Below, piece after piece: positions 1 to 8,360 of a stretch of 64,000 bases of DNA. The notes below the pieces were generated by a model. The model saw nothing but the letters and a program-made list of their open reading frames with translations, made no database searches and was not told the origin of the DNA. The DNA is from Longimicrobiales bacterium (GTDB lineage: Bacteria > Gemmatimonadota > Gemmatimonadetes > Longimicrobiales > Gaopeijiaceae). The translations under genes were made by a program, and so were the position numbers. The stretch is from NCBI GenBank assembly GCA_951828585.1, contig OX639991.1:186001-250000 (forward strand), given 5' to 3'. The first letter of the stretch is position 1, and each line of letters opens with the position of its first letter.

Positions 1-714
1 CTCGGCAAACTTCGTGTAGAGAACGACCAGGAGGCTGGCGCCACGGTCGTCCTCGGTCGCGAACACCGTCACCGACCAGAGATCGAATACGAGCTCGAAA
101 CGCCCGATGCCGCCCGAACCCGAAGCGGGTATGTACAGCTTCCGCGACGCTCCGCTTGTGCCGATGCGATCGGCCCATTTGAAGTACCACATCAACACCT
201 CCGCGGTGCTCGCGTCCGCCACGTACCCACCTCCCCCAACGACCAGGTCCTTCGTCTTGGCGGACGTGCTCGCGTTGGAGCGTACGCCGGGATAGACGGG
301 CACCCATTCGGGCGGAGATCCCTCTTCCATGATTCCGGCCCCGCCCAACTCCGCAAAGCCGGCCTCACCGCGCGCCAGCTTGTCGAGGATACCGGTCAGG
401 GTGGAGAATTCGAATTCCATCGGCCTTCCCTTCGGACCGCTCACCTCGAATGCGAACCCGGATCCGTCTCCAGCCGGCGTGACTCTCCACCCGCGACCCT
501 CCAATGTCGAATTCAACGCCGTAGCGATCGCGCCGACCAGCTTCGGAGCCACACTCCGCCGCACGTCCGCAGCCGACTCGTTCTCCTGGAGGCACGCGAC
601 CTCCGGCGCGGCCCCGGCCCCTGCCACCAGCAGGCACCCTCCGGCAAGCGCAACCGTGTTGAACCGGAAAAACCCCCTCCTTCGCGACACACCATTGCTC
701 AATGCAACCGACAT
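1..714 (-). CDS. Exported protein of unknown function, 3' end outside window
   Basis: The reading frame is open from ATG at 714 to the left edge (238 codons), so the C-terminus is missing. The N-terminus (residues 9-35) has an arginine cluster, SRRRGFF, followed by a hydrophobic stretch ending in GAGAAPEVAC. This resembles a twin-arginine signal peptide. The mature part is soluble-looking, with no membrane segment and no motif I recognise. It lies downstream of the APC permease gene in the same direction, about 100 bp away, and may be transcribed separately. The start is the first ATG ahead of the signal; no other in-frame start fits the signal better. Confidence 0.7.
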   Translation of the reverse strand, partial: MSVALSNGVSRRRGFFRFNTVALAGGCLLVAGAGAAPEVACLQENESAADVRRSVAPKLVGAIATALNSTLEGRGWRVTPAGDGSGFAFEVSGPKGRPMEFEFSTLTGILDKLARGEAGFAELGGAGIMEEGSPPEWVPVYPGVRSNASTSAKTKDLVVGGGGYVADASTAEVLMWYFKWADRIGTSGASRKLYIPASGSGGIGRFELVFDLWSVTVFATEDDRGASLLVVLYTKFAE

Positions 715-811
715 TCCACAACCCCCTTCATCTTGATATGGACACACTCGTTACGGCCCCGAAGGCCATGAGGTTCACATGCCCGGCGCCCCGTCAGCAA
801 CGTAGTGTAGC

Positions 812-2293
812 TCACCCCCGCGGCAACTCCCTGAACACCGCCTCCACATCCCCCCCACCCCGCCTCAGCCGCCGCATCTCGCGCACGAAAATCCCCGACG
901 CCAGGGCCATCACGCCTAACCACAACCAGGTGGAGTGGAAGTACCACGCCCCCACCTCGGCGCTGAGGTCCTTGTGAATGTGCACGACCAGGAACACACC
1001 AAGAAGTGCGATCCCAGCCACCCCGGCCACCCACTGTCCAACCCTCCCGCGCAGCACCCGCATCTCGGCCGCTCGCTCCGGATTGCGCCGCGCCAGCGTC
1101 AGCAGCGACAGCGACATGAGCAGGAAGTTCACCAGCATCGAGGTGACCAGGATGTCGACGCCGAGAAAGAAATCCCCAGCGAAGTGGCTTCCCAGTATGC
1201 CCAAGGAAGCCATGGCCCCGCTCGCCACCAGCGCGACGTGCGGGGTCCGCCGCCGCGGGTGCACGGCCGCGACCCCGCGTGGAAAAACCCCGTCCTCCCC
1301 CCACGCGAACATCAGTCGCGACACCGCCAGCAACATCGCCGGCAGATCATTGATGAGCGCCACGGCCGCCCCCGCGACGATCGCCACCGTCCAGCCCACC
1401 GGGAGCAGGTAGCCGAGCAGACCCGGCGCGGTGAGGTCGCGAAGCTGCGCCTCCTCGGCCACGAAGCTCCAGGGCACGGCGTGATAGATGGCGGCCGCGA
1501 AGAGGAGGTAGAAGGTCCCCACGGTGACAACCGCCAGGCCGGTCGCCAGGGGGAGGTTGCGCGCGGGCCGCCTCGCCTCGCCCCCGGCCTGTGCAATCGC
1601 GTCGAAACCGATGAAGGAGGAGAAGAGAAGCGCCGCTGCCGCGAGGAAGGGGCCGATCCGGAAGGGCGCTTCAGGCTCCGGTGGAACCGCCCGCCCCTCG
1701 GTGGCCATGAGCGCCGCCGAAAAGTCACCGTGGTCGAACATGAAACCGGCTACGATCACCACGCTCCCCAGCAGGAACATGACGAACATCATCGGCACCA
1801 GCGTGAGCTGATAGGCCCCCAGCCCCCGCAGGTTCACCACCACGAAGGTCCAGAGAAAGGCCAGCGCCAGCCCCACGCGTACAGGCCCGGTGCCCAGCGC
1901 CTCGGCCGTCCCCACCCACCCCAACGCATCCGCGATGTCGCGCAGGAACGGAATCAGCACGTATGACACGATCCCGATCGCAATCGAAAGCCCGAACCAC
2001 TGCGAGAAACTCGCCACGAAGCCCCAGTACGGGCTCAGGGAGCGGCTCACATAGACGTAGCTGCCCCCCGCCCGGGGCATGGCCGAGGCCAAGCTGGCGT
2101 AGGCAAGCGCCGCCAGCAGGGCGGGCAGCGCCGCGAAGGCGTACGCCGGCAGCACATGGGGTCCGATTCCCGGCACGCTTCGCTGCAGCATGATCGGGAT
2201 GACGTTGATCGCCGCCCCGAGCATGGCGCAGATGCCGGTCGCGGTCAGGCCCAGCAGGCCGAGGCGCCTGCTCAGTCCGGGTCCGGAGGTCAC
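812..2293 (-). CDS. APC-superfamily amino acid permease
   Basis: A 493-residue integral membrane protein with about twelve hydrophobic segments. The first begins around residue 12 (LGLLGLTATGICAMLGAAIN), the glycine-rich TM1 typical of amino acid/polyamine/organocation transporters. It is followed by the PRAGGSYVY motif of the family's second or third segment. Length fits the family (450-500). The likely role is secondary uptake or exchange of amino acids or amines in the cytoplasmic membrane; the substrate cannot be read from sequence. The start is GTG at 2293. It lies 43 bp downstream of the FmdB-type gene and is probably in one transcript with it. Confidence 0.85.
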   Translation of the reverse strand: MTSGPGLSRRLGLLGLTATGICAMLGAAINVIPIMLQRSVPGIGPHVLPAYAFAALPALLAALAYASLASAMPRAGGSYVYVSRSLSPYWGFVASFSQWFGLSIAIGIVSYVLIPFLRDIADALGWVGTAEALGTGPVRVGLALAFLWTFVVVNLRGLGAYQLTLVPMMFVMFLLGSVVIVAGFMFDHGDFSAALMATEGRAVPPEPEAPFRIGPFLAAAALLFSSFIGFDAIAQAGGEARRPARNLPLATGLAVVTVGTFYLLFAAAIYHAVPWSFVAEEAQLRDLTAPGLLGYLLPVGWTVAIVAGAAVALINDLPAMLLAVSRLMFAWGEDGVFPRGVAAVHPRRRTPHVALVASGAMASLGILGSHFAGDFFLGVDILVTSMLVNFLLMSLSLLTLARRNPERAAEMRVLRGRVGQWVAGVAGIALLGVFLVVHIHKDLSAEVGAWYFHSTWLWLGVMALASGIFVREMRRLRRGGGDVEAVFRELPRG

Positions 2294-2336
2294 GTCAGCC
2301 CCCCGGTACCTGTCCGGGAAATCCCGTCAAGGACTG

Positions 2337-2588
2337 CTACCCGTGGCGGTCGTGGCTCTCTTCGTACCGGATCCGCTCGTGCATCCGGTCGCGAGCCTGC
2401 GTGGCGTCCCGCCTCTTCGCGGCACGCATGGCCATGTCGTGGGTGCTCGAGGATTTCACCCGGGGCAGCGAAAGGCGACGCTCCAACCGGGTGCTCTCGC
2501 AGCCCGGACAGGACGGGCGCGTGCGGCCCAGGACCAGGCGCTCGAAGTCCAATCCGCAATCTTCGCAGGTAAATTCGTATATTGGCAT
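2337..2588 (-). CDS. FmdB-type zinc-ribbon protein
   Basis: An 83-residue protein beginning MPIYEFTCEDCG, the hallmark start of the FmdB regulatory-protein family. Two CxxC pairs (CEDC near residue 8 and CPGC near 27) should bind one zinc ion. The C-terminal half is basic and polar and looks disordered. Family members are small and of uncertain role, often called putative regulators. A longer in-frame extension exists upstream, but the conserved MPIYEF start decides for ATG at 2588. It precedes the APC permease on the same strand. Confidence 0.85.
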   Translation of the reverse strand: MPIYEFTCEDCGLDFERLVLGRTRPSCPGCESTRLERRLSLPRVKSSSTHDMAMRAAKRRDATQARDRMHERIRYEESHDRHG

Positions 2589-2736
2589 GGCACGAAGGTA
2601 AGGCGTCACGCTTGTCCCGTCACGGAACACTGGAACGCAGCTCCCCGCGCCGGGTATTGTCCAGGATACTTTGACGCCCGCGCCCTCGTACCGTAGCTTC
2701 GCCGAGCCCATCCTCACGATCCGGAGATCCTGTTCA

Positions 2737-3447
2737 GTGCGAAAACCACTCGGTGCCGCCCTCGTCACCCTCTGCGCGTGCCTGTTCGCGCCGGCGGACA
2801 CGTTCGCGCAATCGACGTTCTACCTGCGGATGCTCCCCGAGGTCGCGCTAACGTCCGTCATGCATACGAAACAGGTGACGAGTGGAGCGGGCTCGAGTTC
2901 CAGCGAATCCTCGACCGTCACACCGGAGGGGGCCATCAATCTCTACCTGGGGTACCTCAAGCCGACAGCGGGGAACTGGGTGATCGGCGGAGAGTTCCGG
3001 GGGACGATCTCTCTCCGGCCAGACATCGATGGCACCACCCCCCTCGCCGGCAGCGGCACTCACAGGGTATGGCCCGGCCCGTGGGACTTCACCAACCGGG
3101 TGGGTGTGGGAGTGAACCTCATCGTCGGGCGCGACTTGGCATCCATCAACTCCAGGGGCTTCCTCTTCGCGGGCTGTGCGAGATGGAACTCGGACTTCCG
3201 CTCCGCCGGTGCCGATCCCGCGTCCGAGGAACTGATCGATGACGAGAAGAAGACCGGGAGGTGGCCCCTGACCACGGGGATCGGCCTCACCCTTCCGTTC
3301 GACCGGCCCCTCGACATCCGGCTGCGCTACTTTCGCTCGGCTACGAGTTGGAGTGTTAGCCGCGATGTCAACCAGGAAGCCCTGGAGTTCGACTATTCCT
3401 TCGTCGTAAATGGCCTGGCCCTCTCGGTGGGGCTGGGAACGAGGTGA
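2737..3447 (+). CDS. Exported beta-rich protein, paralogue of next gene
   Basis: A 236-residue protein starting at GTG 2737, chosen because GGAG lies about ten bases upstream and a clean signal peptide follows (hydrophobic to residue 22, cut after ADTFAQ). The mature chain alternates polar and hydrophobic residues and ends LALSVGLGTR, like a small outer-membrane barrel or lipocalin-like fold. It shares organisation and short motifs with the downstream protein (a YLRMLPE/YVRLAPG-type start, HTKQV/HTKEV, RYFRS/SYFRS). I do not recognise a named family. It overlaps the next start by four bases (GTGA), so the two are translationally coupled. Confidence 0.7.
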   Translation: MRKPLGAALVTLCACLFAPADTFAQSTFYLRMLPEVALTSVMHTKQVTSGAGSSSSESSTVTPEGAINLYLGYLKPTAGNWVIGGEFRGTISLRPDIDGTTPLAGSGTHRVWPGPWDFTNRVGVGVNLIVGRDLASINSRGFLFAGCARWNSDFRSAGADPASEELIDDEKKTGRWPLTTGIGLTLPFDRPLDIRLRYFRSATSWSVSRDVNQEALEFDYSFVVNGLALSVGLGTR

Positions 3448-4199
3448 ACCACACCATGACCAAGTCAACCAGTGCCATCCGGGGGACTCTCGCCCCGGGC
3501 AGTCGACCGGCTGTGCACCCGTCAATCTGGGTCGTTGCGCTCTGCGGCGCCCTGCTCGCGCCGGAATCGGCACTTGCCCAGCAACTGGGATACTATGTAC
3601 GCCTGGCACCCGGGTTTTCCCGGACCACGGTCGAACACACCAAAGAGGTGTCCGTCGCGCAGCTAGGCAGTTTCATTTCCTCCGAGTCGACCGCGACCGA
3701 GTTGACCATGCACCTGGCGGGCGGTTTTCGGGGGCAGCCCGGGCTCAACTGGTTCCTGGACGTCGAGGTCGAGGCAATCATCTATGCGCCACGCAGCCTC
3801 GAAGGCGACATCGAGCCCACCGGCGGCAATGCTCCTCACGATATCGGCGCGGGAGCGTGGGAGTACACCAACAAGAGAGGCATGGGTCTGAACATCGGCC
3901 TCGAACGCAAGCTCGGTCCGGGCAGCCGGCGCATGCTGTTCTTCGCGGGGGTCCATCGAATGCAAACCGAAGTCGCGTCGGGGGGCACGGAAAGGACGGG
4001 TGCGTTCCGGGAGGACAGGCAGATTCGCAGCCGATGGCCATTCACCGGCGGCGCCGGCGTGGCGTGGGGACCCATGCATTTGCGGGTGAGCTACTTCCGC
4101 TCACTCATCCCCTGGGATTTCCTCCAACCGGATCTCGAAGTCCGCTACAGGTGGCGGACAAGCGGAGTGACCGCAACCGTGGGCGTGGAGGCGTTCTAG
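3444..4199 (+). CDS. Exported beta-rich protein, paralogue of previous gene
   Basis: A 251-residue exported protein from GTG 3444 (ATG 3456 is an alternative) with a signal ending near ESALAQ. The mature sequence resembles its upstream neighbour in layout: an opening YYVRLAPG strand, HTKEV, and a late SYFRSLIPW segment. It ends VGVEAF with a terminal Phe, as many outer-membrane barrels do. The GTGA overlap with the upstream gene implies co-expression of the pair, perhaps as partner subunits. The function is unknown. Confidence 0.7.
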   Translation: MNHTMTKSTSAIRGTLAPGSRPAVHPSIWVVALCGALLAPESALAQQLGYYVRLAPGFSRTTVEHTKEVSVAQLGSFISSESTATELTMHLAGGFRGQPGLNWFLDVEVEAIIYAPRSLEGDIEPTGGNAPHDIGAGAWEYTNKRGMGLNIGLERKLGPGSRRMLFFAGVHRMQTEVASGGTERTGAFREDRQIRSRWPFTGGAGVAWGPMHLRVSYFRSLIPWDFLQPDLEVRYRWRTSGVTATVGVEAF

Positions 4200-4205
4200 A
4201 ACCCC

Positions 4206-4232
4206 GCGGCGCAGGGGGCGGCGCAGCGCCGC
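4206..4232. terminator. Possible bidirectional terminator hairpin
   Basis: GCGGCGC and GCGCCGC are inverted with a 13-base loop, between convergent genes (stops at 4199 and 4253). There is no T-run, so this is a weak call. Confidence 0.35.
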
Positions 4233-4252
4233 GAGATTCCTGGAGCCGACCG

Positions 4253-7141
4253 CTACGAGATCTTCTTCGCCTTGACCCCCAGTCCCAGTTCCTTCCCCTT
4301 CAGGATCGCCGGCACCCCTTCCTCCATCCAGATCGGGGCCGGCGCGTCCATCAGGTAGTGGTCGAAGAACTGCTGCATGCGGATCGCCCAGTCCTTGCGG
4401 TCCGCCTCGCGGCTCAGCCCGTGTCCCTGGCCGTTGTAGTTGAGCATCCAGACCGGCCTCTGAAGCCGCCTCATGGCCACGAACATCTCGATCCCCTGGT
4501 ACCACGGGACCGCGCCGTCCTCGTCGTTGTGCATCATGAGGAGCGGGGTGTGGATCTTGTCGGCGTAGAAGACCGGCGAGTTGTGGATGTACTCGGCGGT
4601 GGACTCCCACAGCGTGCCGCCGATGCGGCTCTGGGTGCGTTCGTACTGGAACATGCGGCTCATGCCCGACCCCCAGCGGATGCCCCCGTAGGCGCTCGTC
4701 ATGTTGCTGACCGGGGCGCCCGCCTCGGCCGCCGCGAAGAGGTTGGTCTTGGTGATCATGTAGGCGATCTGGTAGCCACCCCAGGAGTGCCCCTGCACAC
4801 CGATCTTGTCCCGGTCCACGAATCCCTGCGCCACGATGCTGAGCACGCCGGGCACGACCGCGTCCAGCGCGCTCTCGCCCGGGTAGCCCACCTCGTACGG
4901 AATGTCCGGGACGAAGACCACGTAGCCGCGGCTGGCGTAGAAAGAGAAGGAGACGGATGAGCCGCCGGGCGTGGGGGGGCGGTAGGAGTGCAGCCCGTCG
5001 GAGCTGCGCTCGTAGAAGTACACCATCATCGGGTACTTGCGTGACGGATCGAAGCCGTCGGGCTTGATCAGGATGCCCTGGAGCGGCGTCCCGTCGTTCG
5101 AGTTCCACTCGGCGATCTCCGCCGTCCCCCACCGGTACTCGGACTGCTGGGGATTGGCGGCGGTCAGCTTGACCATGTCGGTGATGTCGCCGTCGGTCAC
5201 CCAGAGGTCGGGGAACTCGCGGAAATCCTGGCGGGTCAGGAGCCAGCGGTCCGCGTCGTCGGCGTGGCCGCCGAAGCTGAAGCGGATGGTCTTGTCGGCC
5301 ATGATGACCTGCTCGGGGGCGGTCTCCCGGTCCGTGCGTCCGCGGTAGAAGCCGGACTGCTTGTTCGTGTAGTGGAAGGCGCCCCAGAGCGCCTCGCCCT
5401 CGGGGATGTGGCTCTGTTCGAAGTCGGTGCGCGTGTAGCGGAAACGCATGTTGCCCGCGCGACCGGCACCGGCGGTCAGGTTTGTGGTCTGGCCGGTGGC
5501 GGGCTCGAAGCGCCAGACGTCGTGGCGGTCGTAGAAGAGGAAGGCCTCGTCGCCTTCGGTCCATCCCGCCGATCCGTAGGGGGGCGGCAGGTCGGGGTGG
5601 TCGTCGAGCTCGTTCCAGACGGCGTGGGGGACACCCTTGCTCGCCGCGACGGGGTCGCCGCCGGCCAGCGGGGCCACCATCCAGTGCCGGGCCGCACCGT
5701 CCCACCAGGAGGCGTAGTCGCCCGAGGGGGACGGGGAGGCGAAGCCCTTGGTCCTCTCCGCAATCTGGCGTGACTCGCCGGTGGAGACATCGATGGCGTA
5801 GTAGTCGTTGTAGCGCCCGTCCCAGGAGACGAGCTGGCGGTGCGGGAGGTTCGAGACGCCGAGCGCCCAGGGGGTGTCTCCCTCGGCGGGTAAGCTGACG
5901 TTGGGGACGCTTTCGGTGCCGAGCTGGACAAACCTGCCCTCGTCCAGATGGGCGACCGCGGTGTAGGTGCGGTTGCGCTCCTGGTTGGCCTGCACCAGCT
6001 GCATGGGCTGCAGGTACGGGTCCTTCCAGTTCCAGATGTCCAGCGTGACCTTGTCTTCGTCCAGCGTCTCGTCCTCCTCCTCGGGCTCGGGTCTGGGGGC
6101 CGTGCCGAAGACGAGACGCCCGCCGCCGTCAGAGAAGCGGACGTTGCCGTTCTCGCTGACCCACCAGCCCGCGGGCACGCCCTCGGTGGCCGAATTGGCG
6201 ACGGCCGTTCTCTCCCAGGCCGGGGCGGCGCCTCGGTACAGGGTGAACTCGGGCTCGTCGGCCTCGTAGTCGTCGCGATCGGAGAGGAAGGCGACCTGCG
6301 ACCCGTCTTCGGTCACCACCAGCCGCTTGTAGTTCCCCTTGCCCTCCATGACCGCGTGCCGCGCCATGTCGTCCAGGTTCACCACGAAGACACCGTCGCC
6401 CTCGCCGTCCTCGGCCGAGGTGGCGTAGGTGAGCACCGCGGCCTCTTCGGCGAAGAAGTACGCGGTCACCTTCTCGTAGCGCATCTCTTCACCGGTAGCC
6501 AGGTTGAGCAGGACCAGGGGCGATCCTTCATCCTTCTTCTTCTCCTCCTCCTCATCCTCCTCTTCGCCTTCCTCTCCCGGCTCCGGTTCCGGCTCAGGCT
6601 CGGCCTCGGGCTCCTCGGCACCCTCCTCTTCGGCGCCTTCGCCCTCTTCTTCGTCTTCGTCCTCGACCGGGGTGTACGCGACCCAGCTCCCTTCGTCGGC
6701 CACCCTGAAGTTCTCCACCGCGCCGATCGTCCGCCCCGCTACACCGTCCACCGTGATCACCCCAAGCGAGTCGTCGGGCAGGTCGTCGCCCCGCTTGCCT
6801 TCCTGCTTCAGCGAGTCGACCACCGCCTCGACGGGCGGGATGGAGTAGACGACGAAGCGTGAATCGGAGGTGAAGGTCGGGCGCGTTCCACGGAAGGTGA
6901 CTTCACCGGCGCCCTCGCGCGCGGCCTTGATCGCGAGCACCGGGTCGCCCTCCATGGCGGCCAGCACGTAGACGAGCCACGCGCCGTTCGGCGACAGCGA
7001 GGAAGTCATGATCCTGTTCCAGCGCAGACCGTCGTCGTGGTCGAGGGCGCGTTGCTGCGCGAAGGCGGGGGTGACCGTCGTCGCGGCCAGCAGGATGAGC
7101 GAGAGGGCGAAGGCGAAGGGGCGAAAGCGCCGGGGTGTCAT
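4253..7141 (-). CDS. S9-family (prolyl oligopeptidase-like) serine peptidase, exported
   Basis: A 962-residue protein with a signal peptide (cleavage near TPAFAQ) when started at ATG 7141; an ATG at 7174 is also in frame. The N-terminal two thirds should be a beta-propeller lid. The C-terminal alpha/beta-hydrolase domain has GHSWGGY (Ser about 786), a following NDEDG (Asp about 873-875) and GQGHG (His about 907), a complete catalytic triad. It likely trims peptides in the periplasm. Residues about 160-205 are an almost pure Glu/Asp/Pro run inserted in the propeller, an unusual low-complexity acidic block. It stands as a single gene, convergent with the upstream exported pair. Confidence 0.88.
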   Translation of the reverse strand: MTPRRFRPFAFALSLILLAATTVTPAFAQQRALDHDDGLRWNRIMTSSLSPNGAWLVYVLAAMEGDPVLAIKAAREGAGEVTFRGTRPTFTSDSRFVVYSIPPVEAVVDSLKQEGKRGDDLPDDSLGVITVDGVAGRTIGAVENFRVADEGSWVAYTPVEDEDEEEGEGAEEEGAEEPEAEPEPEPEPGEEGEEEDEEEEKKKDEGSPLVLLNLATGEEMRYEKVTAYFFAEEAAVLTYATSAEDGEGDGVFVVNLDDMARHAVMEGKGNYKRLVVTEDGSQVAFLSDRDDYEADEPEFTLYRGAAPAWERTAVANSATEGVPAGWWVSENGNVRFSDGGGRLVFGTAPRPEPEEEDETLDEDKVTLDIWNWKDPYLQPMQLVQANQERNRTYTAVAHLDEGRFVQLGTESVPNVSLPAEGDTPWALGVSNLPHRQLVSWDGRYNDYYAIDVSTGESRQIAERTKGFASPSPSGDYASWWDGAARHWMVAPLAGGDPVAASKGVPHAVWNELDDHPDLPPPYGSAGWTEGDEAFLFYDRHDVWRFEPATGQTTNLTAGAGRAGNMRFRYTRTDFEQSHIPEGEALWGAFHYTNKQSGFYRGRTDRETAPEQVIMADKTIRFSFGGHADDADRWLLTRQDFREFPDLWVTDGDITDMVKLTAANPQQSEYRWGTAEIAEWNSNDGTPLQGILIKPDGFDPSRKYPMMVYFYERSSDGLHSYRPPTPGGSSVSFSFYASRGYVVFVPDIPYEVGYPGESALDAVVPGVLSIVAQGFVDRDKIGVQGHSWGGYQIAYMITKTNLFAAAEAGAPVSNMTSAYGGIRWGSGMSRMFQYERTQSRIGGTLWESTAEYIHNSPVFYADKIHTPLLMMHNDEDGAVPWYQGIEMFVAMRRLQRPVWMLNYNGQGHGLSREADRKDWAIRMQQFFDHYLMDAPAPIWMEEGVPAILKGKELGLGVKAKKIS

Positions 7142-7356
7142 GGTCGGGACTCCGGTTCTGGGTGGGAAGCTCAATCACGGGGGAAAGGTTGGGCAGCGAG
7201 CGGTGTTGCCGCCAGTAGCCGGCCGGAGTGACCCGCCAGAGGAGCCGCAAGACGGCGGGCGAACCCTTGCCCTGCCGCACCGGACTCGTCTTGTAGGTGC
7301 CATCCCTCAGGTCCCGCGACAGTGTCGGTTGCGCCTTCCCGAATTATTCTCGCGGC

Positions 7357-8340
7357 CTACCGCCTACCCTCGTCACGCGGATCCGCCCCCATCTCCACAG
7401 GCAGATCCACCCGGTCCCCCCAGTCACGCCAGCTGCCGTCGTAGAAGTACACGTCCAGCCCGGTCATGCGCGCGGCCATGTAGTCGACGCTGGCCCGCAT
7501 GCCAATCATGCAGTAGACAACGTGGGTCTTCCCCGCCCCGGCCCCGTGCCGCTCCAAGATCGCGGCGATCTCGTCCGGCGGGCGGAAACGCGTGTTGTTG
7601 GCCGGATCCATCAGCTCCTCCCAGTAGAGCTGCGCGGCACCGGGGATGTGTCCGGGCCGTCCCCCATTTCCCAGCCCCCCGTCCTCTCCCGTGTACTCGT
7701 CGTCGGGCCGGGCGTCGAGCAGGACCAGCGACTCACCCCCCAGACGCGCATGGATCCAGTCGGCGGAAACGCGGAAATCGACCGGGTCGACCGCGACGAC
7801 ATCACCCGGCTCCACGGCGGCGGCCGGCCCGCTTTCCACCGCACCGCCCACAGCCTTCCACGCGGAGATGCCCCCGTCCAGCACGAACACCCGGTCCCCG
7901 AGACCCAGCAGGTCGAAGGTGACCCAGGTCCGCGCGGTCGCGGTCATGCTCTCGCCGTAGATGACGACCCGCGAGTCCCGACCGACCCCGGCGCGCCGAA
8001 AAGCCGCCACGATCTCGTCCCGGTCCCGGAACTCGGCGATCCACCCCTCCTCTCCCTCCCACGCGATTTCATCGAAGCGGAGGCGCCGCGCTCCGGCGAT
8101 GCGTTCCGCCTCGAACCGTTCGGACCTGCGCTCCATGTGCAGGACCACCACATCGTCGTCGTCGATGTGTTCGAGCAGCCAACCGACCTCGACAAGGGGC
8201 TCGACGGGTGTGGTCTGGAGGACCGGTGACTGGGCCGTGGCCGCGGAAGACGGGATCAGCGGGACGACCGAGAGAAGGAAGACCGCGACGACGGCCTGGC
8301 GAAGGAGGGTGCAGCCCCCGAACACACCCACCCGGGCCAT
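7357..8340 (-). CDS. Exported two-domain rhodanese sulfurtransferase
   Basis: A 327-residue protein from ATG 8340 with a signal peptide ending near SSAATAQ. Two rhodanese domains follow. The first is non-catalytic (no Cys in its loop: IYGESMTATA). The second carries the active-site loop YCMIGMRAS with the persulfide cysteine. This is the layout of thiosulfate/3-mercaptopyruvate sulfurtransferases, moving sulfane sulfur to an acceptor, here outside the cytoplasm. A longer upstream frame is only the shadow of the receptor gene. It lies 20 bp after the TonB-dependent receptor and is probably co-transcribed with it. Confidence 0.85.
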   Translation of the reverse strand: MARVGVFGGCTLLRQAVVAVFLLSVVPLIPSSAATAQSPVLQTTPVEPLVEVGWLLEHIDDDDVVVLHMERRSERFEAERIAGARRLRFDEIAWEGEEGWIAEFRDRDEIVAAFRRAGVGRDSRVVIYGESMTATARTWVTFDLLGLGDRVFVLDGGISAWKAVGGAVESGPAAAVEPGDVVAVDPVDFRVSADWIHARLGGESLVLLDARPDDEYTGEDGGLGNGGRPGHIPGAAQLYWEELMDPANNTRFRPPDEIAAILERHGAGAGKTHVVYCMIGMRASVDYMAARMTGLDVYFYDGSWRDWGDRVDLPVEMGADPRDEGRR

Positions 8341-8360
8341 GAGAGCCAGCCGCTCAGCTC

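Noticed and set aside
3410-4960. A 516-codon plus-strand frame
   Set aside because: Shadow of the exported paralogue and antisense of the S9 peptidase.
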